A DNA stretch of 64,000 bases, taken from Candidatus Thiodiazotropha sp. (ex Codakia rugifera) (lineage in GTDB: Bacteria > Pseudomonadota > Gammaproteobacteria > Chromatiales > Chromatiaceae). Positions 46,233 to 56,544 of the stretch are shown piece after piece (position 1 is the stretch's first letter; each line of letters starts with the position of its first letter). The stretch lies in NCBI GenBank assembly GCA_025656675.1, contig JAHXHN010000002.1, positions 248,001-312,000 on the forward strand. The letters are read 5' to 3'. Position numbers and translations under genes: made by a program. The notes under the pieces were generated by a model, which saw only the letters and a program-made list of their open reading frames with translations, was not told the DNA's origin and made no database searches.

Positions 46233-47588
46233 GTGGAGAGTGTGACCGATCTGATAACTGGTTTGAATGGTATCGTCTGGGGCCCTTTGATGCTGGTATT
46301 GATACTGGGTACCGGTCTGTTTTTGATGTTTGGTCTGAAATTGATGCCAATGGCCAAGCTCAGTTACGGCTTTCGCATGCTGTGGCGTGGCCGTCAGGGG
46401 CAGGGTGAAGGTGAAATCAGCCCTTTCAATGCCCTGATGACATCGCTTTCAGCGACCATCGGTACCGGTAATATCGCAGGTGTGGCTACCGCTATCGCAC
46501 TCGGTGGACCTGGAGCGCTGTTTTGGATGTGGTGTACAGCACTGGTCGGAATGGCAACCAAGTATGCTGAAGCTGTGCTAGCGGTCCGCTATCGCGAAGT
46601 GGATGAAAACGGCAATCATGTCGGTGGCCCTATGTACTACATAAAGAACGGACTCGGCAGTCATTGGGGGTGGTTAGGCACGCTATTCGCCATTTTTGGG
46701 GCATTGGCAGGATTTGGTATTGGTAATACGGTGCAGGCCAATTCGGTCGCTCAAGCGCTGTTACTGAATGAAAATTTGGAGATTGCACCAGCCATTACCG
46801 GCATTGTTATGGCGATACTCGCCGGACTGGTGCTGATCGGTGGAATACGGCGAATTGCCGAGGTAGCCGGTAAGCTGGTCCCTTTGATGGCCATTGCCTA
46901 CATATTGGGAGGGCTGGTTGTATTGATCATCAATGCCAGTGCCATTCCCTCTGCTGTGGTTGATATTGTTCAGCATGCCTTTACACCGACAGCTGCAACG
47001 GGTGGTTTTGCAGGTGCGGCAGTTTGGGCTGCGATACGCTTTGGCGTTGCCCGTGGCGTCTTTTCCAATGAAGCAGGGCTTGGTAGTGCGCCGATTGCCC
47101 ATGCATCAGCCTCTACTGACAACCCGGTGAGACAAGGCACTATCGCCATGCTGGGTACCTTCATTGATACCTTGATTGTCTGTTCTATTACAGGATTGGC
47201 GATCGTGGTAACCGGTGCCTGGACCAGTGGCGAGACAGGGGCGGCGCTCTCCTCGATGGCGTTTGAGATGGCTATACCCGGTGTGGGTGGCTATGTGGTC
47301 ACTATCGGTCTGGCAGTTTTTGCCTTTACCACGATTCTGGGATGGAGTGTCTATAGTGAGCGTTGTGTTGAATACCTCTTCGGAATCAGAGCGATTACAC
47401 CGTTCCGTACCCTGTGGGTGTTGATGATCCCTGTCGGTGCGCTGGCTCAGGAGCAACTCAATTTTGTCTGGTTGGTGGCGGATACCCTGAACGCATTGAT
47501 GGCGATCCCAAATCTTGCTGCACTGTTGATGCTGAGTCCGGTGGTGTTCAAGTTGACCAAGGACTATTTCGCAACCTCCACTGGTTAA
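46233..47588 (+). CDS. Alanine/glycine:cation symporter (AGCS family)
   Basis: 451 residues, start GTG 46233 after AGGGGGTG. About 10-11 membrane segments; signatures are SATIGTGNIAGVATAIALGG, MWCTALVGMATKYAEA and GVFSNEAGLGSAPIAHA. It takes up alanine or glycine with Na+. No terminator follows; a 19-base REP-like palindrome is found 57 bases after the stop. Confidence 0.93.
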   Translation: MESVTDLITGLNGIVWGPLMLVLILGTGLFLMFGLKLMPMAKLSYGFRMLWRGRQGQGEGEISPFNALMTSLSATIGTGNIAGVATAIALGGPGALFWMWCTALVGMATKYAEAVLAVRYREVDENGNHVGGPMYYIKNGLGSHWGWLGTLFAIFGALAGFGIGNTVQANSVAQALLLNENLEIAPAITGIVMAILAGLVLIGGIRRIAEVAGKLVPLMAIAYILGGLVVLIINASAIPSAVVDIVQHAFTPTAATGGFAGAAVWAAIRFGVARGVFSNEAGLGSAPIAHASASTDNPVRQGTIAMLGTFIDTLIVCSITGLAIVVTGAWTSGETGAALSSMAFEMAIPGVGGYVVTIGLAVFAFTTILGWSVYSERCVEYLFGIRAITPFRTLWVLMIPVGALAQEQLNFVWLVADTLNALMAIPNLAALLMLSPVVFKLTKDYFATSTG

Positions 47589-47644
47589 GCACGAGGACTT
47601 TACCGTCAGGTCTGAATGGTATTTGTCTTGTTCATTATGAGATC

Positions 47645-47663
47645 GGTGGGGCAGGGCCCCACC
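47645..47663. repeat. REP-like 19-base palindrome (second copy)
   Basis: GGTGGGG-CAGGG-CCCCACC, flanked by GAGAT and ATCTC which can extend the stem. It matches the reverse complement of 16093-16111 at 18 of 19 bases. Confidence 0.55.
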
Positions 47664-47782
47664 TACATCTCTGCAAGGCCGTAGGGTAGGGTACTGCTCC
47701 AACGTAAGATACTTAGTTTCGAACCGTTGCAGCCTATTGGATATCACGGATATGTAAAGCGTGGCTGAAAAATCTCACCGGC

Positions 47783-48115
47783 CTACTGTTTGGAAAAGCG
47801 CTGTCTTAGATAGCAGATGATGTCATCAGACTCATACAACCACTCTATCCGGTCATCATGCTCTATTTTCAGACAGGGTGTTTGCGCCTTCCCTCCCTCT
47901 CTGTGAAGCTCATCATACCAATGGGGTGTGTAGGACGCATTGCGACGTTCGATGTTTAGATTCAATCGACGGATGACTCGATTGACCTTGAGGCAGTAGG
48001 GACAGAATGGGAAATAGTAGAGCGCTAGCTGGCTGGTCTCTATGTCAACCTGCCGTTGCTGTTCCTGGGGCCGTTTTACTGGCTGGGTCAATAACCCTAA
48101 AAGCCAGTACAACAT
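47783..48115 (-). CDS. Glutaredoxin-like protein
   Basis: 110 residues from ATG 48115 with GAGGAG seven bases upstream. The first 15 residues are hydrophobic (MLYWLLGLLTQ), so it may be membrane-associated. Thioredoxin fold with active site FPFCPYCLKVNRV and a cis-proline (TPCLKI). Disulfide reduction or glutathione-linked thiol chemistry is expected. Near bolA; monothiol glutaredoxins are BolA partners, but this one is dithiol. Confidence 0.85.
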   Translation of the reverse strand: MLYWLLGLLTQPVKRPQEQQRQVDIETSQLALYYFPFCPYCLKVNRVIRRLNLNIERRNASYTPHWYDELHREGGKAQTPCLKIEHDDRIEWLYESDDIICYLRQRFSKQ

Positions 48116-48163
48116 AGGTTTTCTCCTCAAAAAAAGACTGTGACCGGCCCTGTTGTGGTGTAC

Positions 48164-48484
48164 CTACCCCTGCTTTGATCCACCAAGGCAGGCTGGCGAG
48201 TCCGGAACAGTACCCCCGTGATTGAACCAATCCTCCGGTGTCATGGTGTGAAGTGCGAGAGCATGTATTCCTCCCTGTAGCTCTTCAGCCAAAACTTTGT
48301 TGACCTGCCGGTGGCGGCTGATCAGTTTTTCGTCTTTAAATGCTTCACTGACTACAACCACCTTAAAGTGGGATTCAGCACCCTCTGGCACACTGTGCAT
48401 ATGGCTCTCGTTAATGACCTCCAGGTGTAGCGGAGAGAACGCCGACTGGAGTTTCTGTTGAATGGTTTTCTGAGTCGTTGCCAT
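48164..48484 (-). CDS. BolA family protein
   Basis: 106 residues from ATG 48484 (MATTQKT) with GAGGT seven bases upstream; the frame extends to 48520 inside hda. The BolA fold has SHFKVVVVSEAF, SRHRQVNKVLAEEL and IHALALHTMTPEDW. BolA proteins work in iron-sulfur cluster trafficking and stress adaptation. Close downstream of hda. Confidence 0.92.
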   Translation of the reverse strand: MATTQKTIQQKLQSAFSPLHLEVINESHMHSVPEGAESHFKVVVVSEAFKDEKLISRHRQVNKVLAEELQGGIHALALHTMTPEDWFNHGGTVPDSPACLGGSKQG

Positions 48485-48516
48485 GTCATTACCTCGTGGA
48501 TTAATAGTATAGCGTG

Positions 48517-49197
48517 TCATAGATGCAGTATTTCACGTACAAAAGGTATGGTCAGTTTACGCTGAGCAGCCAAAGATGCCTGATCGAGCCGATCCATGAG
48601 CAATGTCAGAAAATGGATATCTCTGGGGGTTCTTTGCAGCAGAAAGCTGGCGGTCTCAATGCTCATGGTCATCCCTCGTTTCTCAGCGCTGCTGATCAGC
48701 AATTCAAGGCGTTCGTCATCATTCAGAGGGATCAGGTGATAACAGGGCCCCCAAGCCAGTCTGGAGGCAAGATCGGCAAGCTGTAGTGAAAGCTGTGCTG
48801 GCGGACGATCACATGCCACGATCAGTTGCGCCCCTCTATCCCGTAACTGGTTGAAGAGATTGAATATGGCAAGTTCCCACTCCGGTTGACCTGCCAGTAC
48901 CTCCAGGTCATCGAGACAAACCAGAGAAAAGGCTTCGAGCCCTTCCAGCATGACCGGTTCCAATCCATGTTCCGATTTGAATGGAAGATAAGCGGGCTGT
49001 CCCTCTTCGCTTTGCGCCCGATGGCAACATGCCTGCAGCAGATGGCTTTTGCCACTGCCAGTCTCACCCCAAAGATAGATAAATGGATCGAGCTTACAAC
49101 GTAAACGGGATATAGCCTCCCCATTGCGTCCCGTAATGAAACTTGTGAAATCGACACTGGGTCGGATGTTGAGGCTGAGAGGTAGTTGAACGGGCAT
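48517..49197 (-). CDS. hda: DnaA regulatory inactivator Hda
   Basis: 226 residues. N-terminal clamp-binding motif QLPLSL, then a DnaA-like AAA+ domain with Walker A GETGSGKSHLL and CLDDLEVLAG. It stimulates ATP hydrolysis by DnaA together with the DNA-loaded clamp, preventing re-initiation. The neighbours wrbA, arsC and yihY match an order known from Pseudomonas. Confidence 0.94.
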   Translation of the reverse strand: MPVQLPLSLNIRPSVDFTSFITGRNGEAISRLRCKLDPFIYLWGETGSGKSHLLQACCHRAQSEEGQPAYLPFKSEHGLEPVMLEGLEAFSLVCLDDLEVLAGQPEWELAIFNLFNQLRDRGAQLIVACDRPPAQLSLQLADLASRLAWGPCYHLIPLNDDERLELLISSAEKRGMTMSIETASFLLQRTPRDIHFLTLLMDRLDQASLAAQRKLTIPFVREILHL

Positions 49198-49208
49198 TTA
49201 ATTGTTGT

Positions 49209-49817
<609 letters not shown>

Positions 49818-49892
49818 CTATTGTTGATACTGAGCATGCCAGTTTCTCTTTTCAGGTGTGTCTATGGTTAAACCTGAACCCACGGATTCAGG

Positions 49893-50240
49893 CTAAAGGA
49901 TGTCAAGGACCTTTTCTGGTGGTCGGCCGAGAGCCGCTTTGCCATCCTTTATCACAATGGGACGTTCGATCAGTTTGGGATGGGCAATCATCGCCTCAAT
50001 CAGCTGATCTCGACTCAGTTGCGGATTGTCCAATTGCTGTTCTTTGTATGCATTCTCCTTTTTACGCATCAGATCCCTGGGCTCCAGTCCCAGCAGGTCG
50101 AGGATGTGTTTGAGGGTCTCCTTGTTTGGTGGAGTTTTCAGATATTCCACCACATCGGGTTCGATGCCATTCTCCTGAAGAAGCTGTAGGGTTTGTCTGG
50201 ATTTGCTGCAGCGTGGGTTGTGATAGATCTCAATGCTCAT
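49893..50240 (-). CDS. ArsC-family arsenate reductase (glutaredoxin type)
   Basis: 115 residues. Active-site Cys in NPRCSKSRQTL and Arg in LIERPIVI, as in E. coli ArsC and YfgD. No arsenic operon genes are adjacent; the hda-wrbA-arsC-yihY context suggests the housekeeping YfgD-like branch, whose real substrate is not clear. Confidence 0.9.
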   Translation of the reverse strand: MSIEIYHNPRCSKSRQTLQLLQENGIEPDVVEYLKTPPNKETLKHILDLLGLEPRDLMRKKENAYKEQQLDNPQLSRDQLIEAMIAHPKLIERPIVIKDGKAALGRPPEKVLDIL

Positions 50241-50478
50241 GATGTATTGCCTCTTAACTATTTATCAGCCCCCCATGTTAGGGCTGGTGAATGGTTATAT
50301 TCTTGGGTTTTTTGGAGGATGTTCACCCCCTATGATCTGCACCGGGTAACCACATCCAGGGGTTGCAATCTGATCGGGCACATTGCCTCAAGAGTAATTT
50401 ACGGCCATTGTATCCATACAGACAGAACTGCTCCACATGCAGACCTGCTGAGAAACAATAATTTCATGGAGTTCAATG

Positions 50479-51711
50479 ATGAACCAGCCGAGCGCCAGTC
50501 AAATCATACTCTCTCCGCTGCGGCATATTCGTCCCTTTATCCGTCTGGTAATGCACCATTTTACCCAAGATGGGGGAATACAGCATGTCGCAGCGCTGAC
50601 ATACACTACCTTGCTTTCACTGGTGCCATTGATGACCGTCATGCTGGCATTATTCTCTGTGTTCCCGGCATCAGAGCGGATGTCAGCTCAGATCGAGGAT
50701 TTTCTGTTTCAGAACTTCGTCCCTGCTGCGGGTGAAGCTGTGCAGCAGCACCTGAAGGATTTCAGCCAGAAAGCGGCACAGTTGACAGGGGTGGGATTCC
50801 TGTTTTTGATCCTGGTGGCGCTACTGTTGATGAACAATATCGATCAGGCTTTCAACGCGATATGGCATGTCAGGAATAAACGTTCACCACTTGCCAAGTT
50901 CACTGTCTACTGGGCCATACTTTCGCTAGGCCCGATATTGATCGCGATCAGTGTGGGGGTGACCTCCTATCTTGTCTCGATACCCTTTTTTGACGATGCC
51001 CAGACGGTGGTCATGGTACGATCGAGGCTGCTCGGTATGATGCCCATATTGATTTCGGCGCTCGCATTCACACTGCTGTTTGCGCTCGTCCCTAACCGTT
51101 CGGTCATGCTGCGCCATGCCATTGCAGGCGGTATTATTGCCGCGCTGTTGTTCGAGGCCACAAAAAGGGGGTTTGCCCTCTATGTCACTAACTTTCCAAC
51201 CTACGAAGCGATCTATGGGACGCTGGCAGTTGTACCCATTTTTCTGATCTGGATCTACCTCTCTTGGCTGGTGACCCTGCTGGGTGCGGAATTTACCTAT
51301 TGTCTCGGTATCTACCGGGAAGATTGGCGGGAGAGTATGCAGCAGCGGGGAGACAGGTTTTTACTTGCTGTACACCTTCTGCAATTATTACGTGAGTCTC
51401 AACACATGGGTTTACCTCAGTCGACTCGTCAATTGCAGGAGCGCGCGAATTACGCTTCTGAAGAGCAGCTTGAAGCAATACTTATCAGCCTGCAAAAAGC
51501 ACATTTTGTTCTGCATACGGATGAGAAAGGTTGGGCCTTGGCTAGAGATCTGCGAGAAGTCAAGTTAACAGAACTCTACCGCTCTGATGCCTATGTGTTG
51601 CCGGGTAAACAGGAGACGGAGAGGATCTCAGATAATTTAAAAGGATTGCTTGGACAGTTGAATGATCAGTTGCATGAGACGATGAATCACCCGTTGGATA
51701 AACTGCTGTAG
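50479..51711 (+). CDS. YihY/RbnA family inner-membrane protein
   Basis: 410 residues; ATG 50479 has GGAG seven bases upstream (an ATG directly before, at 50476, is closer). Six membrane segments, with the YihY features GGIQHVAALTYTTLLSLVPLM and YGTLAVVPIFLIWIYLSWLVTLLGAE. The C-terminal 130 residues form a soluble winged-helix-like region. Formerly called RNase BN; function as a transporter or other membrane protein is unsettled. Confidence 0.9.
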   Translation: MNQPSASQIILSPLRHIRPFIRLVMHHFTQDGGIQHVAALTYTTLLSLVPLMTVMLALFSVFPASERMSAQIEDFLFQNFVPAAGEAVQQHLKDFSQKAAQLTGVGFLFLILVALLLMNNIDQAFNAIWHVRNKRSPLAKFTVYWAILSLGPILIAISVGVTSYLVSIPFFDDAQTVVMVRSRLLGMMPILISALAFTLLFALVPNRSVMLRHAIAGGIIAALLFEATKRGFALYVTNFPTYEAIYGTLAVVPIFLIWIYLSWLVTLLGAEFTYCLGIYREDWRESMQQRGDRFLLAVHLLQLLRESQHMGLPQSTRQLQERANYASEEQLEAILISLQKAHFVLHTDEKGWALARDLREVKLTELYRSDAYVLPGKQETERISDNLKGLLGQLNDQLHETMNHPLDKLL

Positions 51712-52240
51712 CTTTATTATGACTACAATTGCATTTACCTCAAAATATACTTCTTCTAGAGAAGTTAAAGATATTATTAATAAGAGGTGTGACTACTGTT
51801 AACCTGTTCAGTTGGAAGTTTCAAGTAAGTCTAGTTGTGCCGGCAATGAATTGAAGGATAGCATCGATATTCAATCAGCTTATGAATAAATAATTACCGA
51901 TGGCGAAATTTATCTGTCGGACTGTACATGTTTGCTGGTTTTCCGTTAACTATTTATGGTTATTCCAGTGTTCTGCTTTTATGGGATGATAGTTCTAATC
52001 GTATCTGAACGAGTGATGTATCGTTTGCTGATTGTAACTGTTGCATCATTGACCGTATTCCGAGATATGACAGTACCAATCTTACAATCGTAACTATTTC
52101 ATCTATATTTTTAGAAATACTACCGGCCTGTTTAAAATGAGCCAACTTTAAAAAAAACACGGTACTAAAGTTAATACGCTACAATCCGCATATTTGCGTT
52201 TACAAAGTACTCATGTGAAATCAAAGGATGATACTGACCC
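51712..52240. other. A+T-rich intergenic region before the tail-fibre-like gene
   Basis: 530 bases, visibly richer in A+T than the core genes around. It holds one doubtful small frame on the minus strand (51960-52160). No att-like repeat or integrase is seen. Confidence 0.5.
51960..52160 (-). CDS. Possible small protein, unknown
   Basis: 66 codons from a GTG at 52160, beginning FFLKLAHFKQAG and continuing with a hydrophobic/helical stretch (VTIVRLVLSYLGIRSMMQQL). Codons look protein-like and share the low G+C of the neighbouring large gene. No ribosome site or family. May be chance. Confidence 0.3.
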   Translation of the reverse strand: MFFLKLAHFKQAGSISKNIDEIVTIVRLVLSYLGIRSMMQQLQSANDTSLVQIRLELSSHKSRTLE

Positions 52241-54343
52241 ATGACAGTACATACACTATCCAGCCAGTCAGGCCCATTCAATGGGAATGATGTTAGAACC
52301 ACATTTCCTTTTTTTCTGACCTTATTTGACTCTAAGCAGCTTTTTGTTACCAGAACTACGTTGTCTGGTCACGAAGAGGTATTGACGGAAGGGGTCGATT
52401 ATATGGTTAGACTGAATCCTGATCAGGAATCTAACCCAGGTGGAGAAATAGAGTACCCCGGTGCAAACGGGCCCATGCCTACAGGTGAGTCGATACATTT
52501 AAAGCGGGTTGTCGACCTGTTACAGGAAACGGATCTACAGAGTTTAGGTGGCTATTCACCAATTGATATTGAGCAGTCGCTTGATAAGCTCACAATGATC
52601 ACGCAACAGTTGACAGATGATGTGACAGCAGTCAACGAATCAGTTACCGCGATATCACCCACCAGATTTGCTGTCCTGGGTGCAAGTGAGACAGTTTTTC
52701 CATGGCAACAGACATGGATTAATCATATTAATGGGGCTTTTCAGTCAGAAGGCCTGAATGTTGAATTTTACCATACAGGAGCAGGTGCGGTTACACATCA
52801 TCTGGCCATGTCGGAAGTCGATTCCTTGACTGGTGAAACAAGGGTTGAACTGACAAGTAATTCTGACCCGGATGTTATCATTGTGGAGCTTGGAATTAAC
52901 GATGCAATATTAGCGCTTGGCCGACGATCACAGAATGAACTGATTGCGGACGCTCAAGCACTGTATGGTTACTTTAGGGATAACAATCCTAATGCGCTGA
53001 TCATCTACTCAAGATTAATCCCCTATGATGAAGAGCGCCATGGGAAAGTTGCAACTGAAAATATCAAGAAGAAATATTGTGTGCCTTTCATGCATGGGAC
53101 TTCCAATATGCCCGGCGAAACTAACTTGTACACTTCCGAATATGCAGCGCTTGAGACGATTATTTCTTCTACCATGCAAGATAGATTGAACGTATGGAAG
53201 ACACTAGATGCAGAGTGTCAGAGCCTTGCGGATGTGACTATTCACACCAGCTACTTCCGAGCGGCGAGGTTAGGTTTGCTGTCACATGATCGATTTCATC
53301 CAAATTCATTGGGACATTATTTTATTATGAGTCGTGTATGGAAGGCATTCCAGACGGAAGCAACTATCCGTGCGGCAATTCCTGAACTGACAAAAATCAG
53401 AAATTTGGGAGACTTTACTGATTTTGATTTGCTATGGAGTTCCGCTATCAAACTTGATGCAGGAGGTGATGGATATGACGTTGATCCGGATTTCTTATCG
53501 GGTTGGGAATATCCAATGTGGCTGAATATATACGCTGATACAAATATTATATACGGTATTAAATTTTGGGCTAATCAACAACGTCCTACTATCGATGTTT
53601 CTGAATTTGTCAATAAATCGAATAATGATATCTTTCTGACCATGATGAATGATCTCTGGCCTGAATTGACAATAGAGACAAAATTATGGGTGGAGGGTAG
53701 CGCCGAGCCTTTAACTTGGAACAGTACCACACCCAGTCAATTGACCTCATCAACAGGTGGGCATATCAGTGCAGCCCAAAATATTTCGCTGACAAATGGT
53801 ATCTGGCTGATCAAATACAAGGTTGGTGATGATGTGTTTGGCCCATTTTCAGTGAATGTGTCAGGTACATATCCACTGACACAGGATAGGGGGAATGATG
53901 TCGTTTCATTAGTCAGGATCAATGATCAAAGTATTGCTAGTGCAGGATGGCATAACATCATATTGACTAACGGAGCGATAATCAGGGAGATCAATGATGC
54001 GCCATCAGCAGTCTTAACGGGTAATGATGGTGAGGTGAGGATCCCAGATGATCAAGGATTCAGTCGTTTCAGAGTGCATGGATTCTGCAGTCTAGTCGCT
54101 GCCAGCAGTGGTGTTTACAGGTTGTCTTTTTATAGATCCCCGACCGGTTATCTACATGATCGTGCATCGGGAAATATCAGTATTGATCCAACCAGCAGTA
54201 CAGAACCCATTCGCCTAACTTTTGATAGTATGTGGCTGCCAATACAACCGGGTGGTGAAACAATATATTTTGCTGTTTATACGCCAGCTAGTGCTGTTAT
54301 AGACGCTGGTTTAGGTATCGGCCTTCAAATCGAATTGAGATAG
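52241..54343 (+). CDS. Phage tail-fibre/tailspike-like protein with SGNH hydrolase domain
   Basis: 700 residues, no signal peptide. The N-terminal ~125 residues match the adaptor domain of phage tail fibres and spikes (FNGNDVRTTFPFFLTLFD; LTEGVDYMV; NPGGEIEYP; RVVDLLQETDLQSLGGYSP; LDKLTMI). Residues ~147-380 form an SGNH esterase: block I VLGASET with the serine, block II Gly in HTGAGA, block III ELGIND, block V DRFHPN with Asp and His. The last 300 residues are beta-rich, perhaps sugar binding. No other phage gene flanks it. Base composition is lower in G+C than its neighbours, suggesting transfer. Confidence 0.78.
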   Translation: MTVHTLSSQSGPFNGNDVRTTFPFFLTLFDSKQLFVTRTTLSGHEEVLTEGVDYMVRLNPDQESNPGGEIEYPGANGPMPTGESIHLKRVVDLLQETDLQSLGGYSPIDIEQSLDKLTMITQQLTDDVTAVNESVTAISPTRFAVLGASETVFPWQQTWINHINGAFQSEGLNVEFYHTGAGAVTHHLAMSEVDSLTGETRVELTSNSDPDVIIVELGINDAILALGRRSQNELIADAQALYGYFRDNNPNALIIYSRLIPYDEERHGKVATENIKKKYCVPFMHGTSNMPGETNLYTSEYAALETIISSTMQDRLNVWKTLDAECQSLADVTIHTSYFRAARLGLLSHDRFHPNSLGHYFIMSRVWKAFQTEATIRAAIPELTKIRNLGDFTDFDLLWSSAIKLDAGGDGYDVDPDFLSGWEYPMWLNIYADTNIIYGIKFWANQQRPTIDVSEFVNKSNNDIFLTMMNDLWPELTIETKLWVEGSAEPLTWNSTTPSQLTSSTGGHISAAQNISLTNGIWLIKYKVGDDVFGPFSVNVSGTYPLTQDRGNDVVSLVRINDQSIASAGWHNIILTNGAIIREINDAPSAVLTGNDGEVRIPDDQGFSRFRVHGFCSLVAASSGVYRLSFYRSPTGYLHDRASGNISIDPTSSTEPIRLTFDSMWLPIQPGGETIYFAVYTPASAVIDAGLGIGLQIELR

Positions 54344-54387
54344 CTTCCTATAAGTTGCATTTTTTGTGTACATAGATCGATGATCTA

Positions 54388-56001
54388 TCAGGCGTTTTTT
54401 ATTCGATATCGTTCCAGTCTGGCTGTGGTTTCGAGAAGTTGTAATGGTGTAATGCCAGGCGCTGGAATCATCTCTTCCACACGGTACTCCTGACCAATCA
54501 CAAAGAAATGCTTCGGTACGATCAGGGAGCTGCGGTGAGTGTGACCCTGGTCGATAAAAATCCCGGGGCGATCCATTGCTTGTTCCTCGCTCTGCTGTTG
54601 AATCATCGAGCGTATTGTGATCGGCTCGATTTTTCCGAGAATAAATTGCATGCCAATCTCAAGTTGATTGTCCGGGTAATACATGGCGCGTTTAACAACA
54701 CCAATTTTCCACTCGCTTCCAACACAGTGCTGGTGATTGGAGATGAGTACGAGTTCTCCGATGAGAGGCATGTTCAAGTTGTTTTTTACAATCCGAAGCG
54801 CAACTCCGGAGCGGCTCTGGTTTGTACGTAGGGCCATCAACTGGTGTTTTTCGTTGGATCCTCCTTCATGTTGAATGCCGGCAGGCTGGGTCATGGTGAT
54901 CTCTTCATCACTGTGAGATGTCAGGGTGTCTTTGCCAGAGAGGTAGCTGTAGATGGGCTGAATCCCAACCCACATCATGACCTGCCCCGTGGTTTTATGA
55001 CGCTCACTATCCCGTTTCATCCGGATATGCCAGGTTTTCAACATGCGTGCCAGCAGATTGGTGGCCTCCTGTTTCGTCAGTTTGGATAATGCATCTGTTT
55101 TTCTCTCTTCGGACCGTTCCATTTGCCGTAATTGTTGATGCAGCTGTTGGCTGACCGGACTGAGATCGAATAGAGTAAATCGGGGTTGCGCCAGGTTTTC
55201 CAGACAATCCTGATGGTAGAGATAGGGGGAGACATCACCTAACCGGTCTATCACATAGCGACCAGTCGTTTCCGTTTCGGCAGTTGGCGGTGTGATCGTG
55301 GCCTTGCCGGCAACTGCGTTGAGATATTCAAAGCAGAGTCTGGGTTCGCCTTCCTGTAAGTGACAGGGGTCTAGCAGCAACAGTAACAAAAAATGGTTGT
55401 ACTGGTGGGAAATTGTGGCGTATTCCGGCTCTGCCTGATCGTTGTCATCAATGAGATTGTTATGGATTTTCTGTTCTTCGGCAAAGGTTCTCAATCTGGA
55501 TATTTGTCGATACGCCGTTCCCGAGCGGCAGTCAAAATCTTCACAGGCCAGGAGGAAGTCAAGTATGAAGTATTTGTTGGCGTAGTAGATAGCATGACCA
55601 AGGTGGTCAAGTTGTTTCCGATTGGCCTTGTTACCGATACATTCGTTGACAATATGACTGTAACCATAAGCCATCTCCAATATGACCCTGCGTATCAGAC
55701 CGATCGACACTTCCGCTTTTCGTTGTGACAATCCATGGGTCAGTCGCAGTGATGGCGTGGTATAGATCTCCATCAATTCCAGGCGCTTCTTGACCTGTCC
55801 GGGAAAGCGATTGAGTCGGCCAAGGCTGGTAATGATGTTTTCCGCAAGCTGTTGCTGATCAGCGAAAGGTAGTGCAGCCGCCCACTGACGGAGTTGTTCA
55901 GGATCAGTTTCGACCAGCGGATTTTCAAATGGATCAGGCTGAGGCACAAAAAATAGCGGCTGTTGCCTGGGTGTACTCCGTTGGGCAAAAAAATCAAACA
56001 T
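54388..56001 (-). CDS. Large protein with C-terminal PilZ-like domain (putative c-di-GMP effector)
   Basis: 537 residues, soluble. The first ~330 residues are mainly helical with no recognised domain. Near residue 390 comes RTNQSRSGVALRI, which fits the [D/N]xSxxG part of PilZ motifs, preceded by an Arg (LMALRTNQ) and followed by a beta-barrel-like stretch (IGELVLISNHQ ... EWKIGVVKRAMYY ... LEIGMQFIL). The full RxxxR motif is only partly seen. Similar long PilZ proteins occur in Pseudomonas. Single gene, convergent with the tail-fibre-like gene. Confidence 0.6.
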   Translation of the reverse strand: MFDFFAQRSTPRQQPLFFVPQPDPFENPLVETDPEQLRQWAAALPFADQQQLAENIITSLGRLNRFPGQVKKRLELMEIYTTPSLRLTHGLSQRKAEVSIGLIRRVILEMAYGYSHIVNECIGNKANRKQLDHLGHAIYYANKYFILDFLLACEDFDCRSGTAYRQISRLRTFAEEQKIHNNLIDDNDQAEPEYATISHQYNHFLLLLLLDPCHLQEGEPRLCFEYLNAVAGKATITPPTAETETTGRYVIDRLGDVSPYLYHQDCLENLAQPRFTLFDLSPVSQQLHQQLRQMERSEERKTDALSKLTKQEATNLLARMLKTWHIRMKRDSERHKTTGQVMMWVGIQPIYSYLSGKDTLTSHSDEEITMTQPAGIQHEGGSNEKHQLMALRTNQSRSGVALRIVKNNLNMPLIGELVLISNHQHCVGSEWKIGVVKRAMYYPDNQLEIGMQFILGKIEPITIRSMIQQQSEEQAMDRPGIFIDQGHTHRSSLIVPKHFFVIGQEYRVEEMIPAPGITPLQLLETTARLERYRIKNA

Positions 56002-56544
56002 AGTAATGCTTTAGAGCTGGTTCCCTGTAATTGTTGTCCAATCTTTAACTATATCATCCAGATCGAGATGCAGAACAGTCTTCTAACAATAATTGGCCAC
56101 GATTAGGAATTAATCTATTCACAATCCCCATCGCCTGAAGACGGGCCGTCCAAAATAAAAAATATCAATTAAAACAATTGTATATATAATAATTGCTGCT
56201 TAGCTTTACATGGATGATCATGCTTGTCGTTGAGACTGAAGAGATGGATCTGGGCAATCACAGCAGTAAGATGCTTTTGTCATATTGTGGTTTCCATGGA
56301 TTGCACAAGCTGGAATTTAGCCTGAAAATGGGGGTCTGAAACAACGGCCAAGCCCAGTAATCCGGGAATGTGGATAGAAGAGCATACCCATTGCGGGACG
56401 CCAACAAGGGTTCCCTGTATGCTTGACGGTGAAAACTTTACGGTAGCATTTTGAATAAGAAATGTTGATAAACTACCGCCCCCTAGTGCGTTTTCGAAGC
56501 GTGCAAGTATAAAAATTGACCTACGACCGACAGCGGAGAGAAAT
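56002..56544. other. Intergenic region between the PilZ-like and TlpA-like genes
   Basis: 540 bases. Minus-strand frame 56280-56579 has no family likeness. I see no tRNA, repeat or terminator. Promoters for both flanking genes are expected. Confidence 0.5.

Noticed and set aside
49893..50240. Arsenic resistance locus.
   Set aside because: No arsR, arsB or acr3 nearby; context is the hda-wrbA-arsC-yihY housekeeping order.
51712..56001. Integrated prophage or genomic island around the tail-fibre-like gene.
   Set aside because: No integrase, capsid, terminase, attachment repeats or tRNA next to it; only one phage-like gene is present.
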